Assembly: GCA_002316295.1 (NCBI GenBank)
Contig: DCDF01000017.1
Span: forward strand, 1 to 12,716
Length of the DNA: 12,716 nucleotides
From: Syntrophaceae bacterium UBA1062
Lineage (GTDB): Bacteria > Desulfobacterota > Desulfomonilia > UBA1062
Direction of reading: 5' to 3'
The notes under the pieces are model-generated. The model was not told the DNA's origin and made no database searches. It worked only from the letters and a program-made list of their open reading frames with translations. A program made the translations under genes and the position numbers. This document shows, in pieces, positions 1-6,428 of the stretch (position 1 is its first letter; each line of letters opens with the position of its first letter).

Positions 1-11
1 TGTCAAGACCT

Positions 12-33
12 GACCCCGATCCGACCCCGATCC
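12..33. repeat. 11-base tandem direct repeat (two copies)
   Basis: The unit GACCCCGATCC occurs twice back to back (12-22 and 23-33). It is flanked by TGTCAAGACCT on the left and TGACCTGTGCC on the right, so CCTGACC-like strings occur on both sides. It lies just downstream of the stop of the minus-strand TIGR03545 gene. From memory, strings like TGTCAAGACCTGACCCC occur in REP-like dispersed elements of delta-proteobacteria. Only the edge of any such element is visible here, so that assignment is inference. Confidence 0.5.
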
Positions 34-63
34 TGACCTGTGCCAAACTCCGCCACTGTAGCA

Positions 64-1794
64 CTAAAATATGTTGTCCTTCAGGAGTACTTCGGCGAGC
101 GCTATCCGCTCTTTCAGCTCTTCATTGATGGCGTCCAGGGAGCCCGCCCGGGTTTTCAGCGAGTCGAGCGGCTCCCTGACGTCCTGTTCCAGCCTCGCCC
201 GAGCCTGCGCTTCGAGCTTGGCGGTAAGATCCCGTGCAAATGACGCGATCATGCTCTGAAAGACCTCATCGAAACTGGAAGACAGCCTGATGCCGTAGTC
301 CTCCGGAGTACCCGAGACGCGCGCTTTGAAGGAAAAGGCACCTATCCGGGAGAAGGCGTCGGCCACCGCTGAGCTCAGGCCGGAGCTTCCGGCCTCGCGG
401 CGCACCAGCATGCTCACCGCCCGTGCGGCGCCGTTCACATCGGCGCTCAGCGATCCTGCGGAAATCACTGCCGTGAGGTCTGTGTCCAGAACGCCCTCCT
501 GAAGCGTCACGGAAAGGGCTTCCGGTCCCAGATCCATTGCGGGGAGACGGTATCCTTGCAAGGCCAGGCGCACCGCATCACGCGGCTTCGATGGATCGAT
601 GTGATCGAGCGTGCCGTCGAGCCGGATACCGGAGAAGCTCCCCAGGTTGTCCCCGGAGAAGAGGAAGGTCAGCGGGGCTCCCAGAACATCCTGATCCGGG
701 GTGATGTTCCGGAGCGTGCCCGTGAGGGATCTCCCGCGTGTCAGAACAGATGCCGCGGCGGTGCGGATGAGAAAATCGGGCACGGGCGCGTATTCACGGA
801 ACCGCACATCGATGCCCTCCGAACGGGGCGGCCTGAGCTCACGCTGCTGCTCTTCGGTCAGGGTTTCACGGTCGAGCATGGGCGTGATCCTCTCGTACCA
901 TCGCAGTGACCGTTCCACCCATGTTCCCAGCCGATCGCCGAAGAGCAGGCCGGTGATGTTGCCGATGCCCTCGGGGCTCGGGCCGTATTTCCGGGCGATC
1001 CGACGCGCATCCTCGGCGGGCTGCCGCGCCAGGCCGCTCAGCCGCGCATCGATGGCCTTGTAATCTTCCGAGAACCGGCCGTAGCTGTCTCTGAGCAATC
1101 CGAGGTCCGATCCGATGTCGGAGTACAGGTCCCGGACCTCGGCGCCCTTCAGTACAAGAGCACGGATGTCCCGCCTGCGCTCCTCTTTCAGCCGGTCGAT
1201 GCGATCCTGATACTCTCTCAGGCGCTCCTGGTCCGGGAGCTCGCCGATCCTGCTCTGCCAGAAGCTGTTGCGGTTCCGGATGTCCTGGTCAAGGGCGCGG
1301 ATGGATTTCACGGTCTCGATGTTCGCCGCCTCCAGCGCCCGCACGATGTCCTCCCGGTCGATGTCCGGCACGGTAAACCAGAGCAGTCTTCTCTCGGAGG
1401 CGGGCGAAACCTCCTCGTCCCTCTGACGATAGACGCGGCCCGGTCTGTCCCTGGGAGTGCCCAGCGCCACCCCCTCGATGCCCATGTTCTCGATGACGGT
1501 CTTGCGCATGAGCAGCCGGGCGGTGTCGAGCGTAAACGCCACCCTCTGGACCTCCACAGCATTCACTGCAGGGTTTTCCGGGTTGGTCACCTGGATGCGC
1601 GTGACGATGAAGCCCAGGGGAGAGAGCGTGAGATCGGCGTCGTCCACGTTCACCTCCGCGCCCGTGAGAAACGCAAGGGTCCTCTCGATGCCCCTGCGGA
1701 CATATCCGTCGATCAGCACGATCCAGAAAAAGGCCAGCAGAGCGGCGACCACGACGAACGCCAGTATCCCCTCCCACCGTATCCACTTCCTCAT
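64..1794 (-). CDS. TIGR03545 family protein, membrane-anchored, AsmA-like
   Basis: 576 residues, ATG at 1794, stop TAG at 66-64. One membrane segment lies near the N-terminus (about 9-29), after a short basic MRKWIRWEG stretch. This predicts an inner-membrane anchor with a large periplasmic domain. Residues 45-115 (DADLTLSPLGF, then RIQVTNPENP) resemble the start of AsmA/DUF748-type proteins. About 185-260 is charged and probably coiled-coil. Residues 355-500 look like repetitive beta strands, and 520-572 is a second predicted coiled coil. Family TIGR03545 is uncharacterised and, as I recall it, confined to outer-membrane bacteria and usually paired with TIGR03546, as here. The start is fixed by the 4-base ATGA overlap with the upstream gene, which suggests translational coupling. 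The open frame runs much further upstream, but that part is antiparallel shadow of the partner gene. A role in envelope lipid or outer-membrane homeostasis is inference from the AsmA-like look. Confidence 0.85.
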   Translation of the reverse strand: MRKWIRWEGILAFVVVAALLAFFWIVLIDGYVRRGIERTLAFLTGAEVNVDDADLTLSPLGFIVTRIQVTNPENPAVNAVEVQRVAFTLDTARLLMRKTVIENMGIEGVALGTPRDRPGRVYRQRDEEVSPASERRLLWFTVPDIDREDIVRALEAANIETVKSIRALDQDIRNRNSFWQSRIGELPDQERLREYQDRIDRLKEERRRDIRALVLKGAEVRDLYSDIGSDLGLLRDSYGRFSEDYKAIDARLSGLARQPAEDARRIARKYGPSPEGIGNITGLLFGDRLGTWVERSLRWYERITPMLDRETLTEEQQRELRPPRSEGIDVRFREYAPVPDFLIRTAAASVLTRGRSLTGTLRNITPDQDVLGAPLTFLFSGDNLGSFSGIRLDGTLDHIDPSKPRDAVRLALQGYRLPAMDLGPEALSVTLQEGVLDTDLTAVISAGSLSADVNGAARAVSMLVRREAGSSGLSSAVADAFSRIGAFSFKARVSGTPEDYGIRLSSSFDEVFQSMIASFARDLTAKLEAQARARLEQDVREPLDSLKTRAGSLDAINEELKERIALAEVLLKDNIF

Positions 1795-2312
1795 AATCTG
1801 AATCCCTTCACCGGCAGCGAGGTATAGATCCTGTAGAACGTGCTTGCCTTGATCGCCTGCGCGAGCTTTGTCTTGTTCATCCATGCCAGAAAGCGCGCGC
1901 GGTACTTCACGACCCCCGACCGCGCAAGGAAGAATACGGGGACGAACAAGACCAGAGAGATCACGAGGCTGCCCATCACGATCGTGTTGTTGAACCTCTC
2001 GATCCTGAAGACCGGCATGTTGTACATGCGCGTCCAGATCCCTTCCAGCGGCTCCGCGGAAAGCAGCGCGAGCCCTGTGATGTGAAAGAGCGGGTCGAGC
2101 AGGTAGGCGATGCCCGAGAAAATCGCCAGGCCGATGAGAAACGAGGTGAGGTTGACACGGAGGAAGAGCACGAAAAAGAGCACGACGAGGTTGTGCAGGC
2201 TCATCAGCGGTGTGAGGCCCGCGATCATTGAGAAGCACAGCGCAAGACTTATCTGCGACGGATCCTGCTCGGAGTTCAGCACATTGAGAATTCTCGCCGC
2301 CATATACAGCAT
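1791..2312 (-). CDS. TIGR03546 family membrane protein (DUF2062-like)
   Basis: 173 residues, small and very hydrophobic. Membrane segments are predicted at about 23-50, 55-78 and 110-130, with a basic C-terminal tail (about 136-173). The N-terminal AARILNVLNSEQDPSQISLA and the following hydrophobic GLTPLMSLHN segment are typical of TIGR03546, which is related to DUF2062 proteins. The function is unknown; the family is normally encoded next to TIGR03545. I chose the ATG at 2312. It follows a weak purine-rich GGCGGGAAACGGG stretch, and it removes 41 poorly conserved-looking residues that would lie in the divergent promoter region. A second ATG at 2303 is also possible. The stop TGA overlaps the start of the TIGR03545 gene, so the two form an operon and probably a complex in the inner membrane (inference). 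Confidence 0.85.
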   Translation of the reverse strand: MLYMAARILNVLNSEQDPSQISLALCFSMIAGLTPLMSLHNLVVLFFVLFLRVNLTSFLIGLAIFSGIAYLLDPLFHITGLALLSAEPLEGIWTRMYNMPVFRIERFNNTIVMGSLVISLVLFVPVFFLARSGVVKYRARFLAWMNKTKLAQAIKASTFYRIYTSLPVKGFRL

Positions 2313-2384
2313 AGCCCGTTTCCCGCCGGATGACCCGGAATCGAACGCCCTGGATTCGAAAAACCCTGCCCCTGTTATGTATAT

Positions 2385-2413
2385 AGTATTCTTTCCATGA
2401 GTTATGTTATCAA
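2385..2413 (-). promoter_or_regulatory. candidate sigma-70 promoter for the TIGR03546-TIGR03545 operon
   Basis: On the minus strand, TTGATA (2413-2408, five of six matches to TTGACA) is followed after 17 bases by AATACT (2390-2385, four of six matches to TATAAT). It lies about 73 bases upstream of the chosen start, inside an AT-rich patch that is unusual for this GC-rich window. The same patch contains TATAGT on the plus strand (2382-2387), which could serve the divergent MarC gene, although I see no good -35 for it. Confidence 0.35.
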
Positions 2414-2419
2414 GTGTGC

Positions 2420-3022
2420 ATGAACGAACCCTCACATCTCTTTATCAGCACCTATATCAGGCTCTTCTTCCTGCTGACGCCGTTCTTCGTCCTCTCCGTG
2501 TTTCTCTCGCTGACCCGGGACATCCCCCCGGCCAGACGCCGCACCGTGGCTGCATGGCTCACATTCGACGTCATTCTCATCGGCCTTGTCCTGTATTTTC
2601 TCGGCAACGCCATCTTCTCGGTCTTCGGAATCACCCTGGACGCCTTCCGCGTCGGCGCAGGGGCTCTGCTCTTTCTTTCCGCCGTGGACCTGGTACGCGG
2701 CACCGAGGTCACGGTGCGGCCGGATGACCCGGACAGCATCACGGTAGTGCCTCTTGCCATTCCCATTACCATCGGTCCTGCGACCACCGGCGCCCTGCTC
2801 GTCATGGGCGCCGAGGTCACCAGCGTGTGGGGGAAGATCGTCGGATGCTCCGCCCTGCTGGCGGCCGTGCTCTCCGTGGGCATGCTCCTGTTTCTGGGCA
2901 CCTCCATCGAGAGAATCATCGGATGTACGGGACTGAGAATCCTGAGCAAGCTGACCGGCCTCGTCCTGGCGGCGCTGGCCGCGCAGATCGTGTTCACCGG
3001 GGTTCGGAACTTTCTTGCGTGA
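2420..3022 (+). CDS. MarC family integral membrane protein
   Basis: 200 residues from the ATG at 2420, with about six predicted membrane segments (about 12-30, 45-67, 72-92, 108-130, 140-160, 178-198). The stretch PLAIPITIGPATTGALLV (111-128) matches the conserved fourth-helix motif of the MarC/YhcE family (PLAxPLxxGPGA). The ending SKLTGLVLAALAAQIVFTGV is also typical. MarC proteins are inner-membrane proteins of uncertain function; a role in amino acid transport has been proposed for relatives. The first-helix copy of the motif, usually D/NPxGNxPxFLSLT, here reads TPFFVLSVFLSLT, so the NP and G are missing. A GTG six bases upstream (2414) is an alternative start; neither has a clear ribosome binding site. 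The gene diverges from the TIGR03546 operon across about 107 bases and is probably a single-gene unit. Confidence 0.85.
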   Translation: MNEPSHLFISTYIRLFFLLTPFFVLSVFLSLTRDIPPARRRTVAAWLTFDVILIGLVLYFLGNAIFSVFGITLDAFRVGAGALLFLSAVDLVRGTEVTVRPDDPDSITVVPLAIPITIGPATTGALLVMGAEVTSVWGKIVGCSALLAAVLSVGMLLFLGTSIERIIGCTGLRILSKLTGLVLAALAAQIVFTGVRNFLA

Positions 3023-3110
3023 CCCCCGTACGGGTCGACGGATAGAAAAGACTTCCTCGAGCTGCTGCGGCGCCACCGGATATTTCGGGTACCGTGTAAG
3101 ACATTCGGCA

Positions 3111-3169
3111 GTCTGATAATCAGGCCGGCTCCTATGGAAACCCGCCTGCGCCGACTGGTATTATCAAAC
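3111..3169. repeat. imperfect inverted repeat upstream of the acyl-CoA ligase
   Basis: GTCTGATAAT (3111-3120) is complementary to ATTATCAAAC (3160-3169) at nine of ten positions, with 39 bases between the arms. It ends about 16 bases before the ribosome binding site of the acyl-CoA ligase gene. It could be a pair of operator half-sites or a 5' leader hairpin, or it could be chance. I see no strong -35/-10 pair in the 176-base gap. Confidence 0.25.
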
Positions 3170-3185
3170 GGCTATCCGTATCATG

Positions 3186-3193
3186 AAAGGAGG
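3186..3193 (+). promoter_or_regulatory. strong ribosome binding site for the acyl-CoA ligase
   Basis: AAAGGAGG ends five bases before the ATG at 3199 and is among the strongest Shine-Dalgarno sequences in the window. It fixes the start of the acyl-CoA ligase. The ATG at 3183 lies in another frame and is not used. Confidence 0.8.
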
Positions 3194-3198
3194 ATGCC

Positions 3199-4863
3199 AT
3201 GAACGGGCTCCCGTATCCCTCTGGTACCAGCTACGAATATCCCCTCATTATCAAGAAACTGTTTTCAGCGACGCTGAACTGCCACCCGTCCGGCACGGTC
3301 ACATACCGGGACAGGATCACCTATACCTACGGCACCTTCAGAGAACGGGTCGTCCGCCTTGCAGGGGCTCTCGCCGCACTGGGAGTGAAGAAAGGGGACG
3401 TCGTCGGCATCGTCGACTACAATTCCCACCGTTTTCTGGAGGGCTTTTTCGCAGTGCCCATGATGGGAGCGGTGTTCGCGACCTTCAACTGGCGCCTGGG
3501 AAGCGACGAGTTTGCCCACACCATATCCCACGCCTCACCGAAGGTGCTGCTCGTGCATGAGGATTTTCTGGGCAGAATCAGGAAGATCAGGAAATCTCTT
3601 GCAGGCGTTGAGCACCTCGTGCTGATCCGCGATTCCGAGCATCAGGCACGGCTGCCCCGCTCGGTTGCGGGCGAATACGAGAGCATGCTCGGGAAAGCCC
3701 CTGAGGGCTTCGATTTCGCGGACTTCGATGAAAACACCCCTGCCACGCTCTACTATACGGCCGGGACGACCGGCCTTCCCAAGGGCGTATCGTTTACCCA
3801 CCGGCAGATCGTGCTGCAGACCCTTTCCCTCGGTATCGCCCTGAGTTCGTATTCTTCTGAGATGCGGTTCTCGTCACAGGACGTGTTCATGCCCCTCATA
3901 CCCATGTGGAGCGAGCATGCCTGGGGCATGCCCTACCTGGCGACAATGCTGGGCGCGAAGCAGGTCTACTCCGGCAAGTACGACACGGAATGCCTCCTGA
4001 AGCTGTTCGGCACGCACAAAATCACGTTCTCGGTCTGTGTTCCGACAGCGCTGCACATGATTCTCGAGCATCCCCTGTCGATGGGCCTGGACTTCTCCTC
4101 CTGCAAGCTCATCGTCACCGGGGCGCGGCTCCCGGAAAAACTCGCCAGGGCAGCGCTCTTGCGGGGCATCCGCGTCACCTCCGCCTTCGGCCTCGCGGAG
4201 GCCTGCCCGCTGGTGGCCATGTCGCACCTGAAAGGGGATCTCGATGAGAGCGTGACGGAGGAAAAGATCCGGATCCTCGGCAGCGCAGGGCTGCCTGCGC
4301 CCCTGGTGGAGGTGGGGGTGGTGGACACTGTGGGCAATTTCAAGAAGAACGACGGCCTGTCGCAGGGGCAGGTGGTCATCCGCGCTCCCTGGCTGGCGCG
4401 TGAGTATCACCGCGACCCGAGAAAGACCAAGGACCTGTGGAAGCATGGCTGGCTCTACACGGGAGATATCGGCTTCATCAACAAAGACGGGTATCTGTGC
4501 ATCACGGAGCGGGTCAGAAGCGTGATCAAGAGCGGCGGCGAATGGATCTCGCATCTGAAGATCGAGAACCTCGTCAGGAAGCACAAGGGGGTCAAGGACG
4601 CGGCGGTCGTGGGAGTACCGAACGAGGTCTGGGGAGAAAGGCCGGTCGTGCTCGTTCAGATCAGCGAAGAGTACGCCGGCGTGCTGGACAGCGCCAAGCT
4701 CGCGGAGTTCATGCAGACGTTCGTCGAAACGGGCGACCTGCCGAAATACGCCCTGCCGGACCGATATGTGATTGTCGACGCGATTCCCAAGACCGGGGTG
4801 CAGAAGATCGATATGCGCGTGATCAAGCAGAAATACGGCAGCATGATGGAATCCGGCGACTGA
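3199..4863 (+). CDS. AMP-forming fatty-acyl-CoA ligase (AlkK-like)
   Basis: 554 residues, full length for the ANL (AMP-binding) superfamily. It would activate a fatty or other carboxylic acid to acyl-AMP and then acyl-CoA in the cytoplasm. Motifs are in order. The ATP-binding loop YYTAGTTGLPKG is at 185-196. FGLAEACP at 330-337 includes the Mg-binding Glu334. GWLYTGD at 417-423 includes the ribose-binding Asp423. RVRSVIKSGGEWIS at 438-451 is the hinge and CoA region. KTGVQKID at 531-538 includes Lys536, the likely adenylation lysine. The overall look is closest to medium/long-chain ligases of the AlkK type; the substrate is not readable. In the hinge motif the usual R-x-K-D is R-V-R-S (438-441), a noteworthy change. 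The gene starts 176 bases after the MarC gene, and the MBL gene follows after 227 bases. Confidence 0.93.
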   Translation: MNGLPYPSGTSYEYPLIIKKLFSATLNCHPSGTVTYRDRITYTYGTFRERVVRLAGALAALGVKKGDVVGIVDYNSHRFLEGFFAVPMMGAVFATFNWRLGSDEFAHTISHASPKVLLVHEDFLGRIRKIRKSLAGVEHLVLIRDSEHQARLPRSVAGEYESMLGKAPEGFDFADFDENTPATLYYTAGTTGLPKGVSFTHRQIVLQTLSLGIALSSYSSEMRFSSQDVFMPLIPMWSEHAWGMPYLATMLGAKQVYSGKYDTECLLKLFGTHKITFSVCVPTALHMILEHPLSMGLDFSSCKLIVTGARLPEKLARAALLRGIRVTSAFGLAEACPLVAMSHLKGDLDESVTEEKIRILGSAGLPAPLVEVGVVDTVGNFKKNDGLSQGQVVIRAPWLAREYHRDPRKTKDLWKHGWLYTGDIGFINKDGYLCITERVRSVIKSGGEWISHLKIENLVRKHKGVKDAAVVGVPNEVWGERPVVLVQISEEYAGVLDSAKLAEFMQTFVETGDLPKYALPDRYVIVDAIPKTGVQKIDMRVIKQKYGSMMESGD

Positions 4864-4963
4864 GGCCTCCGCTGATTCCCGGCCCTCAGAGGCATCACAC
4901 CGGCCGGAAGCCGACAAGGAGAGGAAGCCCGTATACCGTGAACAGAAACAGGGTAAGACGGAA

Positions 4964-4977
4964 GCACGGCTTCGTGC
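4964..4977. repeat. small hairpin in the ligase-MBL gap
   Basis: GCACG (4964-4968) and CGTGC (4973-4977) form a five-base stem with a four-base loop, about 100 bases after the ligase stop. No T-tract follows, so I do not call it a terminator. The rest of 4864-5090 shows no gene that I can support. Confidence 0.3.
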
Positions 4978-5090
4978 GGGAAACGGCATGTCTTGAGAAT
5001 CGTCCGGCCTCGAGGTATTGTTAATCACAAGGGGCCACAGCCTGTTTTTCAGCGCCGGCCCCGGAAAAACCATTTCAGATGTGAGAACAG

Positions 5091-5903
5091 ATGCACAGAC
5101 CCGAGATCTTCGACCCCTACCCGGCTGGGCCGGATATCGACGTTCTGCCCTCGTTTTTCCCCATACCCGGCCTGGGGATCGTGCCGGTGAACGCCTTTGT
5201 CCTCAAGGCACAGGAGCCTGTCCTGGTGGACACGGGCCTGTTGGATCTGAGCGACGGGTTCATGGACAGGCTCTCTTCGGTCATCGACCTGGACGATCTC
5301 AGGTGGCTCTGGCTCACCCACAACGACCACGACCATATCGGGAGCCTTCACCGGATCATCGAGGCAGCACCCCGGATACGGGTCGTCACCACCTTTCTCG
5401 GTCTCGGCAAAATGAGCCTGTTCCGCCCCCTGGCCGTCGACAGGGTCTATCTTCTGAACCCGGGCCAGGTTCTCGATGTGGGAGACAGGAAGCTCACGTC
5501 AGTCAGGCCCCCCACGTACGATGCTCCGGAGACCACCGGTTTTTACGATCACAAGTCGGCCGCTCTCTTCAGCTCAGACTGCTTCGGAGCGCTCATGGCC
5601 GAGCCAGCGGAGAGCGCCGGGGGCATCGGCTCGGAAAGGCTGAGAGACGGACTGATCGCCTGGACCAAGATGGATTCTCCCTGGCTTCATGCCATCGACA
5701 GGGACGAGTTCACGAAAACGATAAATTATTTTCTGGGGCTGGCTCCCAAGGTCATACTCAGCGCCCATCTCCCGGCCGCACACGGCATGACCGACGAGCT
5801 GCTTCAGTACATCGCAATGGTTCCCGATGAAGAGCCGTTTGTCGGGCCGGACCAGCTCGCCCTTCAATCCATGGCGAAATCGGGAGGCGGGGCGCCGCAA
5901 TGA
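5091..5903 (+). CDS. MBL-fold protein, ODP/flavodiiron-like metal site
   Basis: 270 residues, one metallo-beta-lactamase domain, no signal peptide, predicted cytoplasmic. LVDTG at 45-49 is the usual second strand. The metal motif LTHNDHDHIG (75-84) is H-x-D-x-D-H, not the hydrolase H-x-H-x-D-H. The carboxylate in the second position (Asp79) resembles the H-x-E-x-D-H of flavodiiron/ODP proteins. LFSSDCFG (159-166) holds the bridging Asp163, and ILSAHLPA (222-229) holds His226. The His expected 19 residues before the bridging Asp is replaced by Asp144, in YDAPETTG. No flavodoxin domain follows; the protein ends just after the MBL core, unlike FprA or ROO (about 400 residues). It could be a stand-alone O2/NO-sensing or reducing ODP, or a diverged hydrolase. 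The start ATG has only a weak upstream GTGAGAA. The gene sits 227 bases after the ligase and converges with the 75-residue gene. Confidence 0.85.
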   Translation: MHRPEIFDPYPAGPDIDVLPSFFPIPGLGIVPVNAFVLKAQEPVLVDTGLLDLSDGFMDRLSSVIDLDDLRWLWLTHNDHDHIGSLHRIIEAAPRIRVVTTFLGLGKMSLFRPLAVDRVYLLNPGQVLDVGDRKLTSVRPPTYDAPETTGFYDHKSAALFSSDCFGALMAEPAESAGGIGSERLRDGLIAWTKMDSPWLHAIDRDEFTKTINYFLGLAPKVILSAHLPAAHGMTDELLQYIAMVPDEEPFVGPDQLALQSMAKSGGGAPQ

Positions 5904-5987
5904 GTCGCCCAAGGCTCCGTGTTTCTTCCGCAGACCGCTCATCCGATGCCGGCCGCTCCCGAAGCTTCTCCAGACGCCTGCTCCTTT

Positions 5988-6215
5988 TCACGCCGGAGGG
6001 AAATAGTGGCTCAGATAATCGGCTATCTCCAGCGGAGGATACGTGAATTCGAGCACAGACCCGGTGCAATCGGTGATGGCCCCGGTATCCTGCCGGACGA
6101 CATCCGGCGGCATCTGCTCCCGCCTGTACTCGTCCGCGTGCCGTACCGCGCTCTCATAGGTCGTATCCGGCCGTATATGGATCAGATCTGAAGGGTATTC
6201 CGATCTCATCGACAT
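5988..6215 (-). CDS. 75-residue hypothetical protein
   Basis: I do not recognise this protein. It begins MSMRSEYPSDLIHIRPD and ends IADYLSHYFPPA. It is soluble, mixed-charge and tyrosine-rich, with one cysteine (Cys50) and no membrane segment or signal peptide. Residues 17-35 (DTTYESAVRHADEYRREQM) look like an amphipathic helix. The case for a real gene is the start region: AAAGGAGG seven bases before the ATG at 6215, the equal of the ligase's site. The open frame extends upstream to 6308, but those codons lack a ribosome binding site and include the AAAGGAGG itself. It lies downstream of the SGNH-like gene on the same strand, separated by 213 bases that include a strong hairpin, so it may be transcribed separately or from processed mRNA. 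Its stop is 85 bases from the convergent MBL gene end. Confidence 0.6.
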   Translation of the reverse strand: MSMRSEYPSDLIHIRPDTTYESAVRHADEYRREQMPPDVVRQDTGAITDCTGSVLEFTYPPLEIADYLSHYFPPA

Positions 6216-6222
6216 GGCTTTG

Positions 6223-6230
6223 CCTCCTTT
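6223..6230 (-). promoter_or_regulatory. strong ribosome binding site for the 75-residue protein
   Basis: On the minus strand AAAGGAGG (6230-6223) stands seven bases before the ATG at 6215. It fixes the start of this small gene and is the main evidence that the gene is expressed. Confidence 0.65.
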
Positions 6231-6367
6231 CCACCCTCTGTACTGCTTTGCCGGTATAGAGAGGAGATGATCTGTTTGTAGTTGTAGGGCCGCGGGCTCA
6301 ATATTCAAGACAGTGAATGAGGCGCCCCCTTGAGGCCGAGAGGCGCAGCATCTTGCGAATGGAGCGA

Positions 6368-6416
6368 TCAGGCCCTGCCCTTGTGCCGCCTGACCGAGGC
6401 GGAGGGCAGGGCCTGA
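6368..6416. repeat. long stem-loop with perfect 14-base arms
   Basis: TCAGGCCCTGCCCT (6368-6381) and AGGGCAGGGCCTGA (6403-6416) are perfect inverted copies. Inside them a second stem, CCGCCT (6386-6391) with AGGCGG (6397-6402), closes a five-base loop. The inner stem stacks directly on the right arm and leaves a four-base bulge, TGTG, on the left. It begins 12 bases after the stop of the minus-strand SGNH-like gene. On neither strand is it followed by a T-run, so it is not a textbook intrinsic terminator. It could be an mRNA-stabilising 3' hairpin, a Rho-assisted terminator or a REP-like palindrome. Confidence 0.75.
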
Positions 6417-6428
6417 CCCCCCGGACTG

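Noticed and set aside
1795..2238. N-terminal extension of the TIGR03545 frame upstream to 2238.
   Set aside because: This part is out-of-frame sequence of the TIGR03546 gene. The ATGA overlap at 1794 and the membrane anchor directly after that ATG fix the real start.
2330..2372. tRNA-like strings (GTTCGATTCC and TTCGAATCC on the minus strand).
   Set aside because: The flanking bases do not form a T-arm stem, and no acceptor, D-arm or anticodon stem can be drawn. I take it as chance.
4939..5025. A 28-codon GTG-initiated frame whose RNRVRRKHGF segment recalls ribosomal protein L34.
   Set aside because: It lacks the N-terminal TxQP and the C-terminal GRxxLxxRRxKGR of L34, and the start has poor spacing to any ribosome binding site. 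There is no rnpA or dnaA context.
3874..5073. A 399-codon open frame on the minus strand, antisense to the acyl-CoA ligase.
   Set aside because: The plus strand encodes a complete ligase with all motifs. The antisense protein is rich in Arg, His, Asp and Gly and shows no family features, as expected for a shadow frame in GC-rich DNA.
6258..6281. A plus-strand AGAGGAG followed by ATG, resembling a gene start.
   Set aside because: The frame stops after four codons and nothing in the region suggests a plus-strand gene.
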